Shown here piece after piece: positions 8,580 to 19,784 of a stretch of 35,833 nucleotides of DNA. The DNA lies in NCBI GenBank assembly GCA_003427395.1, contig BFEA01000155.1, forward strand, positions 1,606,834 to 1,642,666, in the 5' to 3' direction. How positions within the stretch are numbered: the stretch's first letter is position 1; each line of letters opens with the position of its first letter. Below the pieces are notes generated by a model that did no database searches, had not been told where the DNA came from, and saw only the letters and a list, made by a program, of their open reading frames with translations. Origin of the DNA: Chara braunii. Taxonomy: Eukaryota > Streptophyta > Charophyceae > Charales > Characeae. The translations under genes and the position numbers were made by a program.

Positions 8580-9338
8580 ATATTTAGAATAGAGGAGGGA
8601 GGAATTCCTGATGCAAGATGCTTCAAATAGCGATCGGCGGTGTTGAGCTCATCGGTCCGGTATCGCACATGGCAACGAGGGACCCTCTCGGCCGCGTCAC
8701 GCAGGAGTTGGACCAACCTCGCCACGAATACACAAATGAAGCTTCCTTAGGCCGCTCCGGCCGAGTGAGCTAGCCATACCTCTCGCGAGCCCCTACGACA
8801 GGATAGGGCCTACGCGAGGCACAACTTACCTCCACCTTACGGGAGTTGTCACCTTCCTCCGGTGGGTGTATCCCCGCCGAGCTACCAGTCCACAGTACGA
8901 AAGCTACTCGGTTGCAATCGCAGAGGTGGACCAGTCGGGGGCGTTTCTCGTTCGCTGTAGCATAGGGGGTACGCGCGGTAATACGTGTATCGGACCCGCA
9001 CGTGAACCGACATCTTGGGGGGCTGAGGTCCCAAGTGCGACTCGTCGTCGGTCGACTAGGACGCATCCCACACACCACGCGCACACCACTTTACGAACAC
9101 AAAAATAAAACACATACGCACGCACATACAACACGACACAACATAAGCAATGCAACAACGCTCGTAGCCCCTCGGTAGCCAACCCATAACTTCCCGACGC
9201 GGAAATCGGATAGGCGTCGCGCGCGCGTTTTAGTATAAAACCGCGCGGACGCATATCGACTCGCAATGCAAACGTATGCAAGCAGTCGCAATGATGGCGT
9301 ACTATGTAGTGCCCATAATCGTGTGGTCCTCGTTATTC
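8580..9338. other. CpG-rich unassigned stretch with an imperfect palindrome at 9214-9252
   Basis: This stretch is richer in CpG than its surroundings. The palindrome pairs GCGTC…CGCG with CGCG…GACGC around a TTTTAGTATAAAA centre. No gene, tRNA or rRNA recognised. Confidence 0.35.
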
Positions 9339-9542
9339 TCAAGGGTCGCATTCGACACTCAAGTGTCGGCTGACACGCGCCTTGAGGGTTAATTTCTCGA
9401 CGCCGAACAACCGCCATGCGCAGTTGAAGACCGCACACACTCTTCTGCACTCTGTGCAGAGCGGGTGGTACACATGTCCATACCTGTGGTGGCAGTCGTT
9501 TCTTGCGGCTCCGGGGGTAAATCCTACTCCAGGCCTGGGCAA
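9339..9542 (-). CDS. Short Cys/His-rich open frame, unidentified
   Basis: This minus-strand frame has a dense Cys/His cluster, CHHRYGHVYHPLCTEC, followed by C…C (RRVCAVFNC). The HxxHxxCxxC spacing is reminiscent of the second half of RING-H2 or PHD-like zinc modules, but the first CxxC pair is missing. A stop lies directly upstream and there is no ATG at the 5' end, so if real it is an exon or relic. The overlapping longer frame (9091-9594) has no such motif. I give no function. Confidence 0.2.
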   Translation of the reverse strand: MPRPGVGFTPGAARNDCHHRYGHVYHPLCTECRRVCAVFNCAWRLFGVEKLTLKARVSRHLSVECDP

Positions 9543-9599
9543 AAGTCAAGGGGTTTGACTTTGACGGCTGCCACGGACTACAACGTCCAACCATACAAA

Positions 9600-10384
9600 C
9601 TCTAAAAAGAAAGGGTAAAAATGGAATCCCCCTTTTCTCTCAAGCCACAATCTAGTTAACCCTTATGCTCAATTACAGTAGGTCTCTCAAATACTCATGG
9701 TACTTATAAGTATATAAGGGTTAATTATATAGGACGATCACTTTTCACAGTCACAGTGAGGCTCCTATTAGCCATATATGTATGTAATCGCAGACAATCA
9801 TATCCAAAGTCTGAATCACAAACGCACTTGCGGTCACATCAAAGATTCAACCAAAAGTCCACGCACTACACGGGGTCAACTTCAACCATTCCCTGCGCTC
9901 NTACCCCTCGCTTTAGCCATACAAACCTCACTCTTGTGCAACTCCCTAAAATAAATGCTCAGTACTTTTCTTAAATGGCCATTCAATAAAGTCCAGGTAA
10001 AAACACAATGAAACAATCCAAACCACAGGGCTAAAGCCTTTAGGTTGAGTGGCAAGATTGGATTGGAGTTGAATTGTAAACCGACGAATCGGCAACCGAC
10101 ATGTTATCAGTGATAACAGAAAATGATCCTTGTAGGATTAAGCTGAAACTAGTCCAAGTCCTGAATCGAATGTCCAAGAAAGGTCTGTACCATAAGACAG
10201 GTCAATGGTCAGGCTAAATCATCAGCATATGGGGGACAAACCTCCATAGCACACTCTCACTCAAGCCATCTGCGAATTAAGTCTAAGTCTACCTCTAAGC
10301 CAGTGCCCAAAGCAAAGGTAGACTAATGGCAGAATTTCCCCTATTAAGGGTGGATCGTCAGAATTGTCACCTGTCAAAATATAA
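9600..10384. other. Unassigned stretch, contains one N at 9901
   Basis: AT-rich, no recognisable feature. Confidence 0.3.
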
Positions 10385-10750
10385 TCTATCTCCTCTAAAC
10401 CAAGAAAATTTCGGCAGCGTTTCCCGTAGGAAAAATGTTTTTTTTAAATTTATATCAGCCCGGATATGAAACCAGAATTGGTCTTTGACTTTCCAAAGAC
10501 CAATTTTGTCTAACTCCCTGATTTAGCGAAAATTTGGGCAGCACTCCCTTTAGAAAATGAGACTTTCCAGATTTTTACTAAGTCATATATAAACTTTAGA
10601 CAAGTTGAACTTTGACAAGTCAAAGTTTGACTAACTCCTTGGATTTGCAGAAATTTCGGCAGCGCTTCCGTAAAGAAAGTAGCTTACCAAAATTTATACA
10701 AAGCCAAATATAACAAAAGATCCCAGAAAATGCGAGAATTGATCTAAGTA
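10385..10750. repeat. Three-unit tandem repeat, period about 122 bp
   Basis: Each unit contains (T/G)CGGCAGCG or TGGGCAGCA (10411, 10535, 10656; spacings 124 and 121). This is preceded by CTAACTCC…ATTT…AAATTT and followed by TCCC…AGAAAA and AATTTATA. Units 1 and 2 end with a small fold, CTTTGACTTTCCAAAG and AACTTTGACAAGTCAAAGTT. It is non-coding and could be part of a decayed LTR. Confidence 0.7.
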
Positions 10751-10989
10751 AAATAAAGTTAGCTCAGAAAATCCAGAAATTGAGACTAACTCTTATCGCT
10801 CTAGCACGTGGCGAGCAACTAAAGCAACTACCTATCAACCTGAAACTCAGATCAAGTAGTAGCCTCACTCAGTCACATACAGGCCAAACCACAAAGGTAA
10901 GTACCCTCACCATCCCCAAGTCAACTTGACAAACAATAGTTCGTACTCTTTCAATGATTTAACCTTTTATACCCAGCTTACATAGGGCG

Positions 10990-11812
10990 TAAAGCCAGAC
11001 CATCCAATCTTATGGAACATGCCTGACTTAGCCATCAAGTATACACGAACGGGTTGCACAACTGCTTCTCTCTTCCTTTTGGGAATATGACTAAGCCGTT
11101 CATCTTAAAACAAGGCTCAGCCGCCCCGAACTGTTTAATATCCAAATTATATATACCTCTCTGAGCTTGGTGTTCAAAAGTTGGGCATAAGACTGAGTCG
11201 TTCATCTTAGAACAATGCCCAGCCTGCCCAGGCTTACCTTCAATTATACTCTTAGTTATACTCTCTTCATTCCATGATAAGTTATAGCCAAGCCGTCCAA
11301 TCTTATGGAACCCATGCCTGACTAGCCTGTTCATAGATAGGATAGTATAAAATATAGCCAAAATTTAACCTTTTGGGTTTCAGCATGTGCGAGGCATTGG
11401 GCCAGACCATCCAATCTTATGGAACACATCTGGTCCTTTGCCAGGTTTGTTTCTCTCTGATCCACTGTGTGCGGCATGAGTCCAAGGCCGTCCAATCTTA
11501 TGGACATGCCCTGCCCCCAGCGGGAATTACTCCCTCAGAATGAAACAGGAAGGGGCTGAACCGTCCAATCTTATGGACTTGGTCACGCCTCCTCGATCAA
11601 AAACAAAAGAAACAGAACAAACCTCAATCAAACATGGCAACCAAACCCTCCAATCTTATGGTACAGGTTCGACCCCTGAAAAGTCAGCCACGGTAAAACC
11701 CTCACAATTCAGAGCAATCGGACCGTCCAATCTTATGGAACTGGTATGACTCCCCATGCAATTCAAAAATAAACACAGCGGTCAGGCCGTCCAATCTTAT
11801 GGAACTGGTCTG
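10990..11812. repeat. Array of ten quasi-palindromic motifs around CCRTCCAATCTTATGGAAC
   Basis: The near-invariant 19-mer CCGTCCAATCTTATGGAAC or a close variant occurs at 11000, 11293, 11407, 11488, 11561, 11646, 11723 and 11787, all on the plus strand. Two more diverged versions (CCGTTCATCTTAAAACAA type) lie at 11097 and 11198. Spacing is irregular (64-114 bp within the last seven). Around each motif the flanks tend to be complementary, e.g. GTCAGGCCGTCC, loop AATCTTAT, GGAACTGGTCTGAC at 11781-11814, so each unit can fold into a hairpin with the same loop. The DNA between motifs is largely unrelated. Open frames through it are broken. Confidence 0.75.
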
Positions 11813-11814
11813 AC

Positions 11815-13760
11815 TCCATAGGACCCTGTCAGCCTCAGGCAAAACCACCTTTCACCCACCCTTCCCCCAGATGCACCCCTTTGTATTCACAATCTGCGTT
11901 CAGACAATCAACAAACTGAAACTGCGATTGCGCACACATTCCTTTATTTAATCTGACTCGTGTTCTGTCAGTCAAACCAAAGTCAAAATAGGGATGCATA
12001 CAGTATACTCAGTCAAACATAGCAAGATGTACAAGCAGGGGTTATGACAGGGTATATAGAGGGAAAGAAATGGTTACCTCTCAATTCCCTGCCTCCAGAA
12101 CTCCTCCTGAGTTCCGGCAGAGCTCCCGCAATCGGTGGGATGACTCCCCACAGAGTCTTGGTGCGGATTACGGGTTGCGATCCCGCCTGTCGCCTTCCTC
12201 TTAGAACCAATAGACCAGACTTAGAGTAAGAAGGGCAGAGATAGAAAGATTTAGCCTCTAAGATCCAAGAATGGTGCGCTCAAACTCGTGAGAGAGGGCC
12301 TTGAATCCTTGACGCGCCTGAGGGCCCCGCAATGATGGCCAAAGCACACGGTCGCTGGTCAACTGTAGTCAAACCACTAACTGCTGACTTTCTGACGGCC
12401 TTCTGGTATGCAGCAATAACCCCCCCCTTCTCGAAGTCGGAGCCTCCCTCCAAGCTCAATCGTTCCTCCCCTCACACCTCACCCAAACGAACAGCCAACC
12501 GCAAGCCAAACACAGTAGCATACCTTGCCGAATAGAAACGTCACATCGCTGCGCTTGGCTGGGGTTCGACAACGCTTGGTATAACTCCGAGCACAACTGT
12601 GGCATAGCGCAGTAGTAAAACACAGTGAAGTTCGGTGGAACGCAAAGTACTTACTCCAAAAGCATGACGCGCGCGTAGGAGATGGCTGGCCAATGTGCAG
12701 CAATCCCCGAGCAGCGCAACAAGATCCTACCAAAGGCAAGCCCCCGACTCAATTACACTGTCGGCCCCCCTTTGTCCGCGTCCCGAGTTGATAGCTCGAT
12801 GCTCAGATGCACCTGCGGTCAATTCCTGCAGTTCGTAACCCGGAGGACCTTAGACACAAGTAACTCTACAACCTCGTGGTTCACTTCTTGTTGCTTTGCC
12901 TATAGATTGAGTAGTGCAGCAACTGACCAGCCAGGTCTATGCCCTGAGACTGGGTCCGTTGCAACTCTGGCTAGGGGGTCGAGTATCACATCGGTCGACA
13001 GGGAAGCCTGCAACTTGCGGCCCTCCTAACTAGCCCACTCCGATAGGCCGTGTGGCGCCCTGGCTAAACCAGGCACATCTTTCTTTTCGTGGCCGCGACC
13101 AATCAGGTAAGATCCCTAGCTCCTCGACTGCCCTCCCTCTACCCCACCGGCCTATTGAAGTAAGCAACCTGCAGCCCGTAGGTAAGCATCCGAGTTGGCA
13201 GTCGCCCCCCGTTACTGTGCACCCAAAAGCGCTACCTCCACACCTGCCCCCCCTCGTAGCCGTTCCCAGTGGCGAAGGTACCTGGCCAGCACCATGGCCA
13301 GGTTCATTTGCAAAGCCAATATGCCAGTCGCAACCTCAAACTACTGCACTGCTAAATCAAAAGCCTTATTGGGATATCTCATGAAGCCCTCGTGTTCGTG
13401 CTGGCCAAAAACCCCTATACAAACGCTCTTCTCCTTCGAATCCACTCAGAGGTAAGCGAGGTAAGTTTGCTTCGCCCCCCCCCTTTCTTCTTCCTACTCC
13501 ATAGCTCCACGCAGCCCATAGTTCGTAGAGCGCCCAATCCACTCCCTCATCGCTGAAACCGACCGCATCATGGAACTCGCGGCGTCCAAAAACCCCCGAC
13601 TTGCTCCTTGGTTCGCCCGTTCTCACTCAGAAACGGGTGGGAACGACCTTCTTCTCCCTTATTTCTCTCGCGGCTCCGCCATATCTCGTCTGACTAACTT
13701 TTCCTCCTAACTCCTGCTTTACTAATCTATCACTAAATCTAACTTTACCACGACACTCGC
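11815..13760. other. C-rich unassigned region
   Basis: From about 12.0 kb the plus strand is pyrimidine- and C-rich. Several open frames of 60-115 codons exist on both strands without domains. Donor-like GGTAAG sites occur at about 13105, 13181, 13452 and 13461, which leaves room for a spliced transcript, but I cannot define exons. Confidence 0.3.
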
Positions 13761-13812
13761 ACCATGCCAGAACCCCTATCCGCTACTTTGGTTCACTCGA
13801 TTCCGGTGCGAA

Positions 13813-14622
13813 TTGAGCAAGCTATGGCCATCTGGCTGCACCCAACCCATCGCCCCACCATTCCCACTCTTCCATGTGCCGGATGCACCTGGCGTGAATT
13901 CGCGCCTGGGTTCATTCCGCCCCATTCCTTCTTTCCCTTTGTTGTTGTGTCCAGTCCTCAGTCGGCCCGCTCTGCCTCGGCGTTGCTCGCCACGGGTAGT
14001 GCAGCGCCCGACGGCTCAGCCCCCTAACGCCCGCTCGTCTGTTTCGCCGTCTCCTACCTTTTCCACGCATGCATGTGGCGCCCCCCCTACGACCGGATTC
14101 ATCCACTGCTGCTCCGCACTTGCACTGCCGGCTGCTACAGCGCCCGCCCCTCCTCACCTCTATTGTCTTCACCCCCGCCTGGCTCTTCATTCCTTCTCAG
14201 CACCGGATGAACCTGGCGCACCCTGCGCCCAGGTTCCAGCCCATCTTCACCGCTGTCCGTCACCCCTCCGCCTTCACTGTTGTCTGCTGCCACCATACTC
14301 CTCGCTGCGCTATTGCTCCGCTCGCTACTACCGGGCCAAACTCACCGCCCGCTGCTACGTAGCGCTACCCAGCCACTCCCCGTCTGCATTTGGGCACAGT
14401 CCTATCTTCGACTACGCACATCCGCACTACCTCTACTCCCTGCGCTCACTAACGCTCCGCCTTCCTGCTGCCGGGCCAGCCCCTCCGTTTCTGCATGTAC
14501 CTGGCCCCGGCCTGCGCCCACATTCACCCCCGCTGCTGTACCTCATGGTGCGAGGCTCGTGGCCAACCGTCAGCCTAATGCTATCGGTTCCGCTCGTCCT
14601 TCTCCCGCCGGAGCTATCGTAG
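13813..14622 (+). CDS. Doubtful 269-codon Pro/Ser/Leu-rich open frame
   Basis: This is the longest gap-free open frame in the window, but it lies in strongly C-rich DNA where stop codons are rare, and other frames are open beside it (13764-14027, 14069-14362, 14280-14690). The product is rich in Pro, Ser, Leu and His with no domain or signal peptide. A degenerate element (GGATG-ACCTGGC…GCGCC…TTC) recurs at about 13879, 14206 and 14492, hinting at an old internal repeat of about 290-325 bp. It could be a low-complexity extensin-like or gag-like relic, but chance is at least as likely. Confidence 0.15.
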   Translation: MSKLWPSGCTQPIAPPFPLFHVPDAPGVNSRLGSFRPIPSFPLLLCPVLSRPALPRRCSPRVVQRPTAQPPNARSSVSPSPTFSTHACGAPPTTGFIHCCSALALPAATAPAPPHLYCLHPRLALHSFSAPDEPGAPCAQVPAHLHRCPSPLRLHCCLLPPYSSLRYCSARYYRAKLTARCYVALPSHSPSAFGHSPIFDYAHPHYLYSLRSLTLRLPAAGPAPPFLHVPGPGLRPHSPPLLYLMVRGSWPTVSLMLSVPLVLLPPELS

Positions 14623-14639
14623 CACCCGGTAGTGACCGG

Positions 14640-15750
14640 TCTCCACTGCCAGCGACTTGGCAAGCCGTCCAGCAGCTCCGACCGTCATGAAGGGAACTCT
14701 GAAGGGACCAGCAAATAGGCAGCCCAATGGCCGTTTTGCTCCTGAGCCCAAGTCCGACATGCGTTTGGCACGGTACTGCAGCAGGCCGCAGCCCTAGTGC
14801 CCCTGGCCCGGTGCCTTACGCTCCCTGCACTTCTGCTGTGCCGCTACACTCCTCGGCCTCCGCTGTACCCAGTCCCTGGCCTGCCCTGCCCATCCTTACC
14901 CCCTCTCCTCCAAGCAAAGCCCGCCATCCCTTCGACCTTGCCGCGGGTAACCCCACTCGGGGCCCCGATAACAGGCCGCGGTGCCGGGGCGTGGGTCTTG
15001 TGGGCACCCAAGCGAGGGCCTAAGTGAAATGGCCCGACGCGGGCTTTTACGGTAGTAGCAACCATTCAAAGAAGGATTTTGGAGTCCGCGGTGCAGATCG
15101 CACAGCGGTCAAATCGTGGTTGGCGGACGACAACAAGAATAAAAATAAAAAAGGTATCTAGACAAATCTTAATCGTCAAAGGACGTCAGACGAGGAAAAG
15201 GAAAAACGCTAGCCCCATCTCGACGTCACGGACGACAAAACCAAAAGGGAATAGCCCCGCCGGGCCCTCAACCCCTCGGCCCCTTCACACTGCTCTGATA
15301 CCCCCGCGCCGTCGCCGCTCGATCTCGATCCCTAAATCTCTTTGATGAAAGTCTGACGCTGTAACCAATAGCACTAGGCCTAAGTGTGGGTTTAGCTCTG
15401 ACCAACGTCTAAATAAGCGGACACAGTGCGACGCGCCGACCTACCGAAACTCTTTCAGAAGTCACATTGTTGTCGATGCTGTCCTTCGCACGTACGCATA
15501 GATCACAGGTAAGCTTATCAGTCAACGAGACAATCTCTTTTAATCCCTATTTAATCAGAGGAAAACAACTTCTGGCCGGCGATTGCGCCGACCCTTCAAT
15601 CATCAACAATTAAAAAGCTCACGCGCGCCTCAAAAATCCGCACGCCCACATACTCTCTATTTTAGTCACACACCCTGCCAACCTTGACCACAGACGTAGC
15701 CGCGCCTCGCGCGACATACTTAAACTTTGAACCATAGCTATTCTCTGTCA
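14640..15750. other. Unassigned region
   Basis: GC-rich to about 15060, then mixed. Open frames of 98 codons (14727-15023) and 88 codons (15079-15345, Lys/Arg-rich) have no recognisable domain. Confidence 0.25.
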
Positions 15751-15801
15751 CTTGCAAAAACCTGGGCGGATACCCTTGTAAGGGTATTCGCGCCGACAGC
15801 G
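15751..15801 (+). repeat. 26-bp palindrome with conserved flanks, copy 1
   Basis: At 15766-15791, GCGGATACCCTT and AAGGGTATTCGC pair with a 2-nt centre (GT) and one G-T wobble. The flanks TTGCAAAAA…C.GGGC and CGCCGACA match those of the reverse-complement copy at 28636-28688, so about 45 bp are shared. Confidence 0.75.
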
Positions 15802-17155
15802 GTGGTCTAGGCAATTGAGAAACTCGAAGAAGGCGAAGGTGGCTAGCAATAAGCAGAAGATCGTGAAGACACCCAGGAAGAAAGTTTCATAATCCATGGG
15901 AACCGCTCCTAAACCAAGCTCTGCCTAATGCAGTTGAGATTCCTCAAGCAATTCCTATGTCAGCCATACATAGACATACAACACAAGCAAGATGCAGCAT
16001 CATGCGTTAGACATCCTTTCATAAACGGAGGGAAATTTTTAGAAGGCTAATAGGAGAAACGAACACCAAAAAATGATATACAATGGAAGGGAGGAGACAA
16101 GAAGAAACAAAGGAATTTACAACTCCCAGATTGGCCAAGCGACTCAAAATTGTCGACGCAACCTGCACGAGGGGGTAGCAGAAGAAGAGTCCCTAAAGCT
16201 TTTTCACTAGTTTTTGCAATACTAGCTCATCACGGGGAAGATGGCCCTTGGTTGTCGTTCCTTTTCGACAAAACATTTACGAAGACAGCAGAGGAGGGAG
16301 GAGGAGTAAGTGGAGGCGATCCATATCCAATCGGAGAAGATCGTAGTCAAGAGAAAAAGGGGGGAGGGGTGAAGGGGGAAAGAGAGAGGGAAGGGAGAGA
16401 CGACACAGGGTGGACAAAGGGGGAAGGAGGAGGGGGGGAGGGTGGAGGGGTAAGTGGAAATGATCCATTACCACTGCTGCCTGAGATGAGGACGTCGAAG
16501 CCATGGCAGGTTCGCATCAAGGACGAGAGAATTCAAACGAGCAGGGCGCCTGTATCGTTCGAATCGAGCAAGCTCAGCAGGAGGCTCAACAAACGTAACT
16601 GTCGAACATAGCAGCAGATGTCGGCAGGCGCAAGTGGGGAAAACCTTTCACCGCATGTGAGAAATACAAGGCGCTGACGATAAGCAGGCGCGATACTGTC
16701 TCGAGAATATCATTTCGAAGAAGCACATCACTTAGAAGGATCACGCGACCGTATGTAGGTTGAGGCAACACGGCAATTCAACCGAAGTACGGACGCATGA
16801 CTCCTTTGCGGCGGAGAAAGAGGAGGAATAGTGACACGTAGGCCTCGTTATAAGTAGTGTTTTCGATAGTGTGAATTAGCACCCAGCGGGAAGGGTTTCT
16901 AAAGGGGACGACCCGAACGGGCAGCGATTGGGCCTACTTGGGACTCGGGTTGGTGAACCGGAATGGATCGATGTGAAGGTCTGCATTACCAGGAGAGGGC
17001 TCTTAAGGGGGGTATCACAATGGGCCGTGAAGCAGGACGATTACCGCATGTCGGGTAATCCCATATTAACCCCCGGAAAACCAGAAACAATGCTCATTCA
17101 TCATATGTACGATTATTTAGTATTATTATAATCAATTTTATTTCTCAATTATATG
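15802..17155. other. Unassigned region
   Basis: Contains a 153-codon plus-strand frame (16150-16611) with Gly/Glu-rich segments. Inside it a short element, GGAGGNGTAAGTGGA…GATCCAT, is duplicated at about 16301 and 16445. No domain recognised. 16.6-17.15 kb is featureless to me. Confidence 0.25.
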
Positions 17156-17159
17156 TATA

Positions 17160-17189
17160 TATATATATATATTTAGTTCGTATAATAGA

Positions 17190-17285
<96 letters not shown>

Positions 17286-17677
17286 CTACTTCGATCGATA
17301 GGATGAGCAAAATCGAAATGAATCTTCCACAAGAACATGGTAATATACATTGCCACTTTTTTTTTTTTTTTTGTATGTGTGTGTGTGTGTGAGAGAGAGA
17401 GAGAAAGAAAGAAAGAAAATGGAATGAACCTTCCGCTAGAACATGAAAATATACATTATTTGGTTGAATATGTAGAGAGAAAGAAAACCGACAAGTCTTC
17501 CTGGTTGAATATGTAGAGAGAAAGAGAACAGGTAAGTCTCCAACCTCACGGCTGGCCTCATGCTACTTTAATCGATAGGATGAGCGAAATCGAATGAATC
17601 TACTGCTAGAACATGAAAATATACACTGCCACGCTTGTTTGTTTGTTGTTTATTTGTTTGTTTGTTTCTTTGTTTCG

Positions 17678-17740
<63 letters not shown>

Positions 17741-18374
17741 NNNNNNNNNNNNNNNNNNNNNNNNNNNNNNNNNNNNNNNNNNNNNNNNNNNNNNNNNNNN
17801 NNNNNNNNNNNNNNNNNNNNNNNNNNNNNNNNNNNNNNNNNNNNNNNNNNNNNNNNNNNNNNNNNNNNNNNNNNNNNNNNNNNNNNNNNNNNNNNNNNNN
17901 NNNNNNNNNNNNNNNNNNNNNNNNNNNNNNNNNNNNNNNNNNNNNNNNNNNNNNNNNNNNNNNNNNNNNNNNNNNNNNNNNNNNNNNNNNNNNNNNNNNN
18001 NNNNNNNNNNNNNNNNNNNNNNNNNNNNNNNNNNNNNNNNNNNNNNNNNNNNNNNNNNNNNNNNNNNNNNNNNNNNNNNNNNNNNNNNNNNNNNNNNNNN
18101 NNNNNNNNNNNNNNNNNNNAAAAAAAAAAAAAAAAAAAGTTTTCCAGCCATGCACGCAGAGAGATGGGGCGAGGCTACTTCCATCGATATGATGAGCAAA
18201 ACCGGAATGAATATCCCACTAGAACATTGGAAATATACACTGCTTTTCAACCATGCACGCAGAGAGATAGAGAGAGTTACTTCAATCGATAGGATGAGAA
18301 AAATCGGAATAAATCTTCCACTAGAACATGGTAATATACACTGCCACTTTTTTTTCTTTTTCTTTTTGTGTGTG

Positions 18375-18445
<71 letters not shown>

Positions 18446-18560
18446 AGGTAAGTCTCCAACCTCGTGGCTGGCCTCATGCTACTTTCATCGATAGGATGAG
18501 CAAAATCGAACGAATCTTCCTATAGAACATGGAAGTATAGACTACCTGGTTGAATATGCC
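17160..18560 (+). repeat. Tandem/composite units: 55-bp core plus GT, GA and T arrays
   Basis: Units contain CTACTTCAATCGATAGGATG plus the 55-bp core (AGCAAAATCGGAATGAATC, CCACTAGAACATGG, AATATACACTGCCAC). Cores lie at about 17303-17357, 17417-17457, 17578-17632, 18189-18243, 18294-18347 and 18495-18545, all on the plus strand. Units at 18141-18243 and 18244-18347 are plain ~103-bp tandems carrying a short GCAGAGAGAT tract. Elsewhere that place holds long GA arrays (17233-17280, 17392-17416, 18378-18443), often after T-runs and GT arrays (17193-17232, 17377-17391, 17680-17740). The spacer AACAGGTAAGTCTCCAACCT before a GGCTGGCCTCATGCTACTTT block occurs at 17528 and 18443. Confidence 0.8.
17741..18119. 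other. Assembly gap (N)
   Basis: 379 N between a GT array and an A-run, inside the composite repeat zone. The missing sequence is probably more of the same repeats. Open frames running through it are meaningless. Confidence 0.99.
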
Positions 18561-19276
<716 letters not shown>

Positions 19277-19280
19277 CAAG

Positions 19281-19373
19281 GATGTTGATTACCTCGATAG
19301 TCTCAACGATAAAGAAAATGATGCAGGCATACCCTACGACAACAACCCTACATGTGATGCAAGGATTCTATAG
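19281..19373 (+). pseudogene. Short coding-like relic, unidentified
   Basis: Thirty codons ending in TAG read DVDYLDSLNDKENDAGIPYD and on to a Cys and RIL. The acidic, non-repetitive composition looks protein-like, but the 5' side is lost in the CT array and no family is recognised. Confidence 0.12.
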
Positions 19374-19559
19374 TGAGATGTACAGGACAACATAGAGAAT
19401 GAGTTGATTACAAATTGTGTGGGCCTCTGACGATCAATGGTGTCTCCTTGCACTCATTGTATTCCTTTTTCTGATTTTTTAGACTAGGCTCAAACTCTTA
19501 ACTGGGGTGATATGAGCACCTTCCCATAGTAACTTGGTTTTGGTCGCTCCATTCTAATG

Positions 19560-19780
19560 AACAACCATTTCGTCAAAACGGACATATTATATTTTTTGAA
19601 CGAAATCAAAACTGATTTATTTGGCCAACATCCGATCGGAATTTTTGGCTCCTGGGGGTCTGGCATTCTGGGAACGCCGGACCCCCAGGAGCCAAAAATT
19701 CCGACCAGATTTTGGCCAAAAAAATCAGTTTTGATTTCGTTCAAAAATTATAATATGTCCGTTTTGACGAAATGGTTGTT
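19560..19780. mobile_element. Foldback (MITE-like) element F, 221 bp
   Basis: The left arm (19560-~19664) and right arm (~19678-19780) are nearly perfect inverted repeats of about 100 bp, starting AACAACCATTTCGTCAAAAC and meeting at a short GC-rich centre (GGGGGTC…GACCCCC). AATG flanks both ends (19556-19559 and 19781-19784), compatible with a 4-bp target-site duplication, although the exact edge is ambiguous. It has no coding capacity. Arm identity is much higher than in the neighbouring relics, so it is probably a younger insertion. Confidence 0.85.
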
Positions 19781-19784
19781 AATG

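Noticed and set aside
11666-11676. tRNA B box (GGTTCGACCCC)
   Set aside because: It belongs to one of the repeated hairpin motifs; there is no A box, acceptor stem or anticodon arm.
10990-11812. CRISPR-like array (repeated 19-mer)
   Set aside because: Spacing is irregular, the host is eukaryotic and there are no cas genes; hairpin-like units fit better.
13764-14690. Overlapping Pro-rich genes on the plus strand
   Set aside because: Three frames are open at once in C-rich DNA; at most one could be real and none has a domain.
17594-18494. Open frames of 185-293 codons on both strands
   Set aside because: They cross the run of N and the GT/GA arrays; the apparent length is an artefact.
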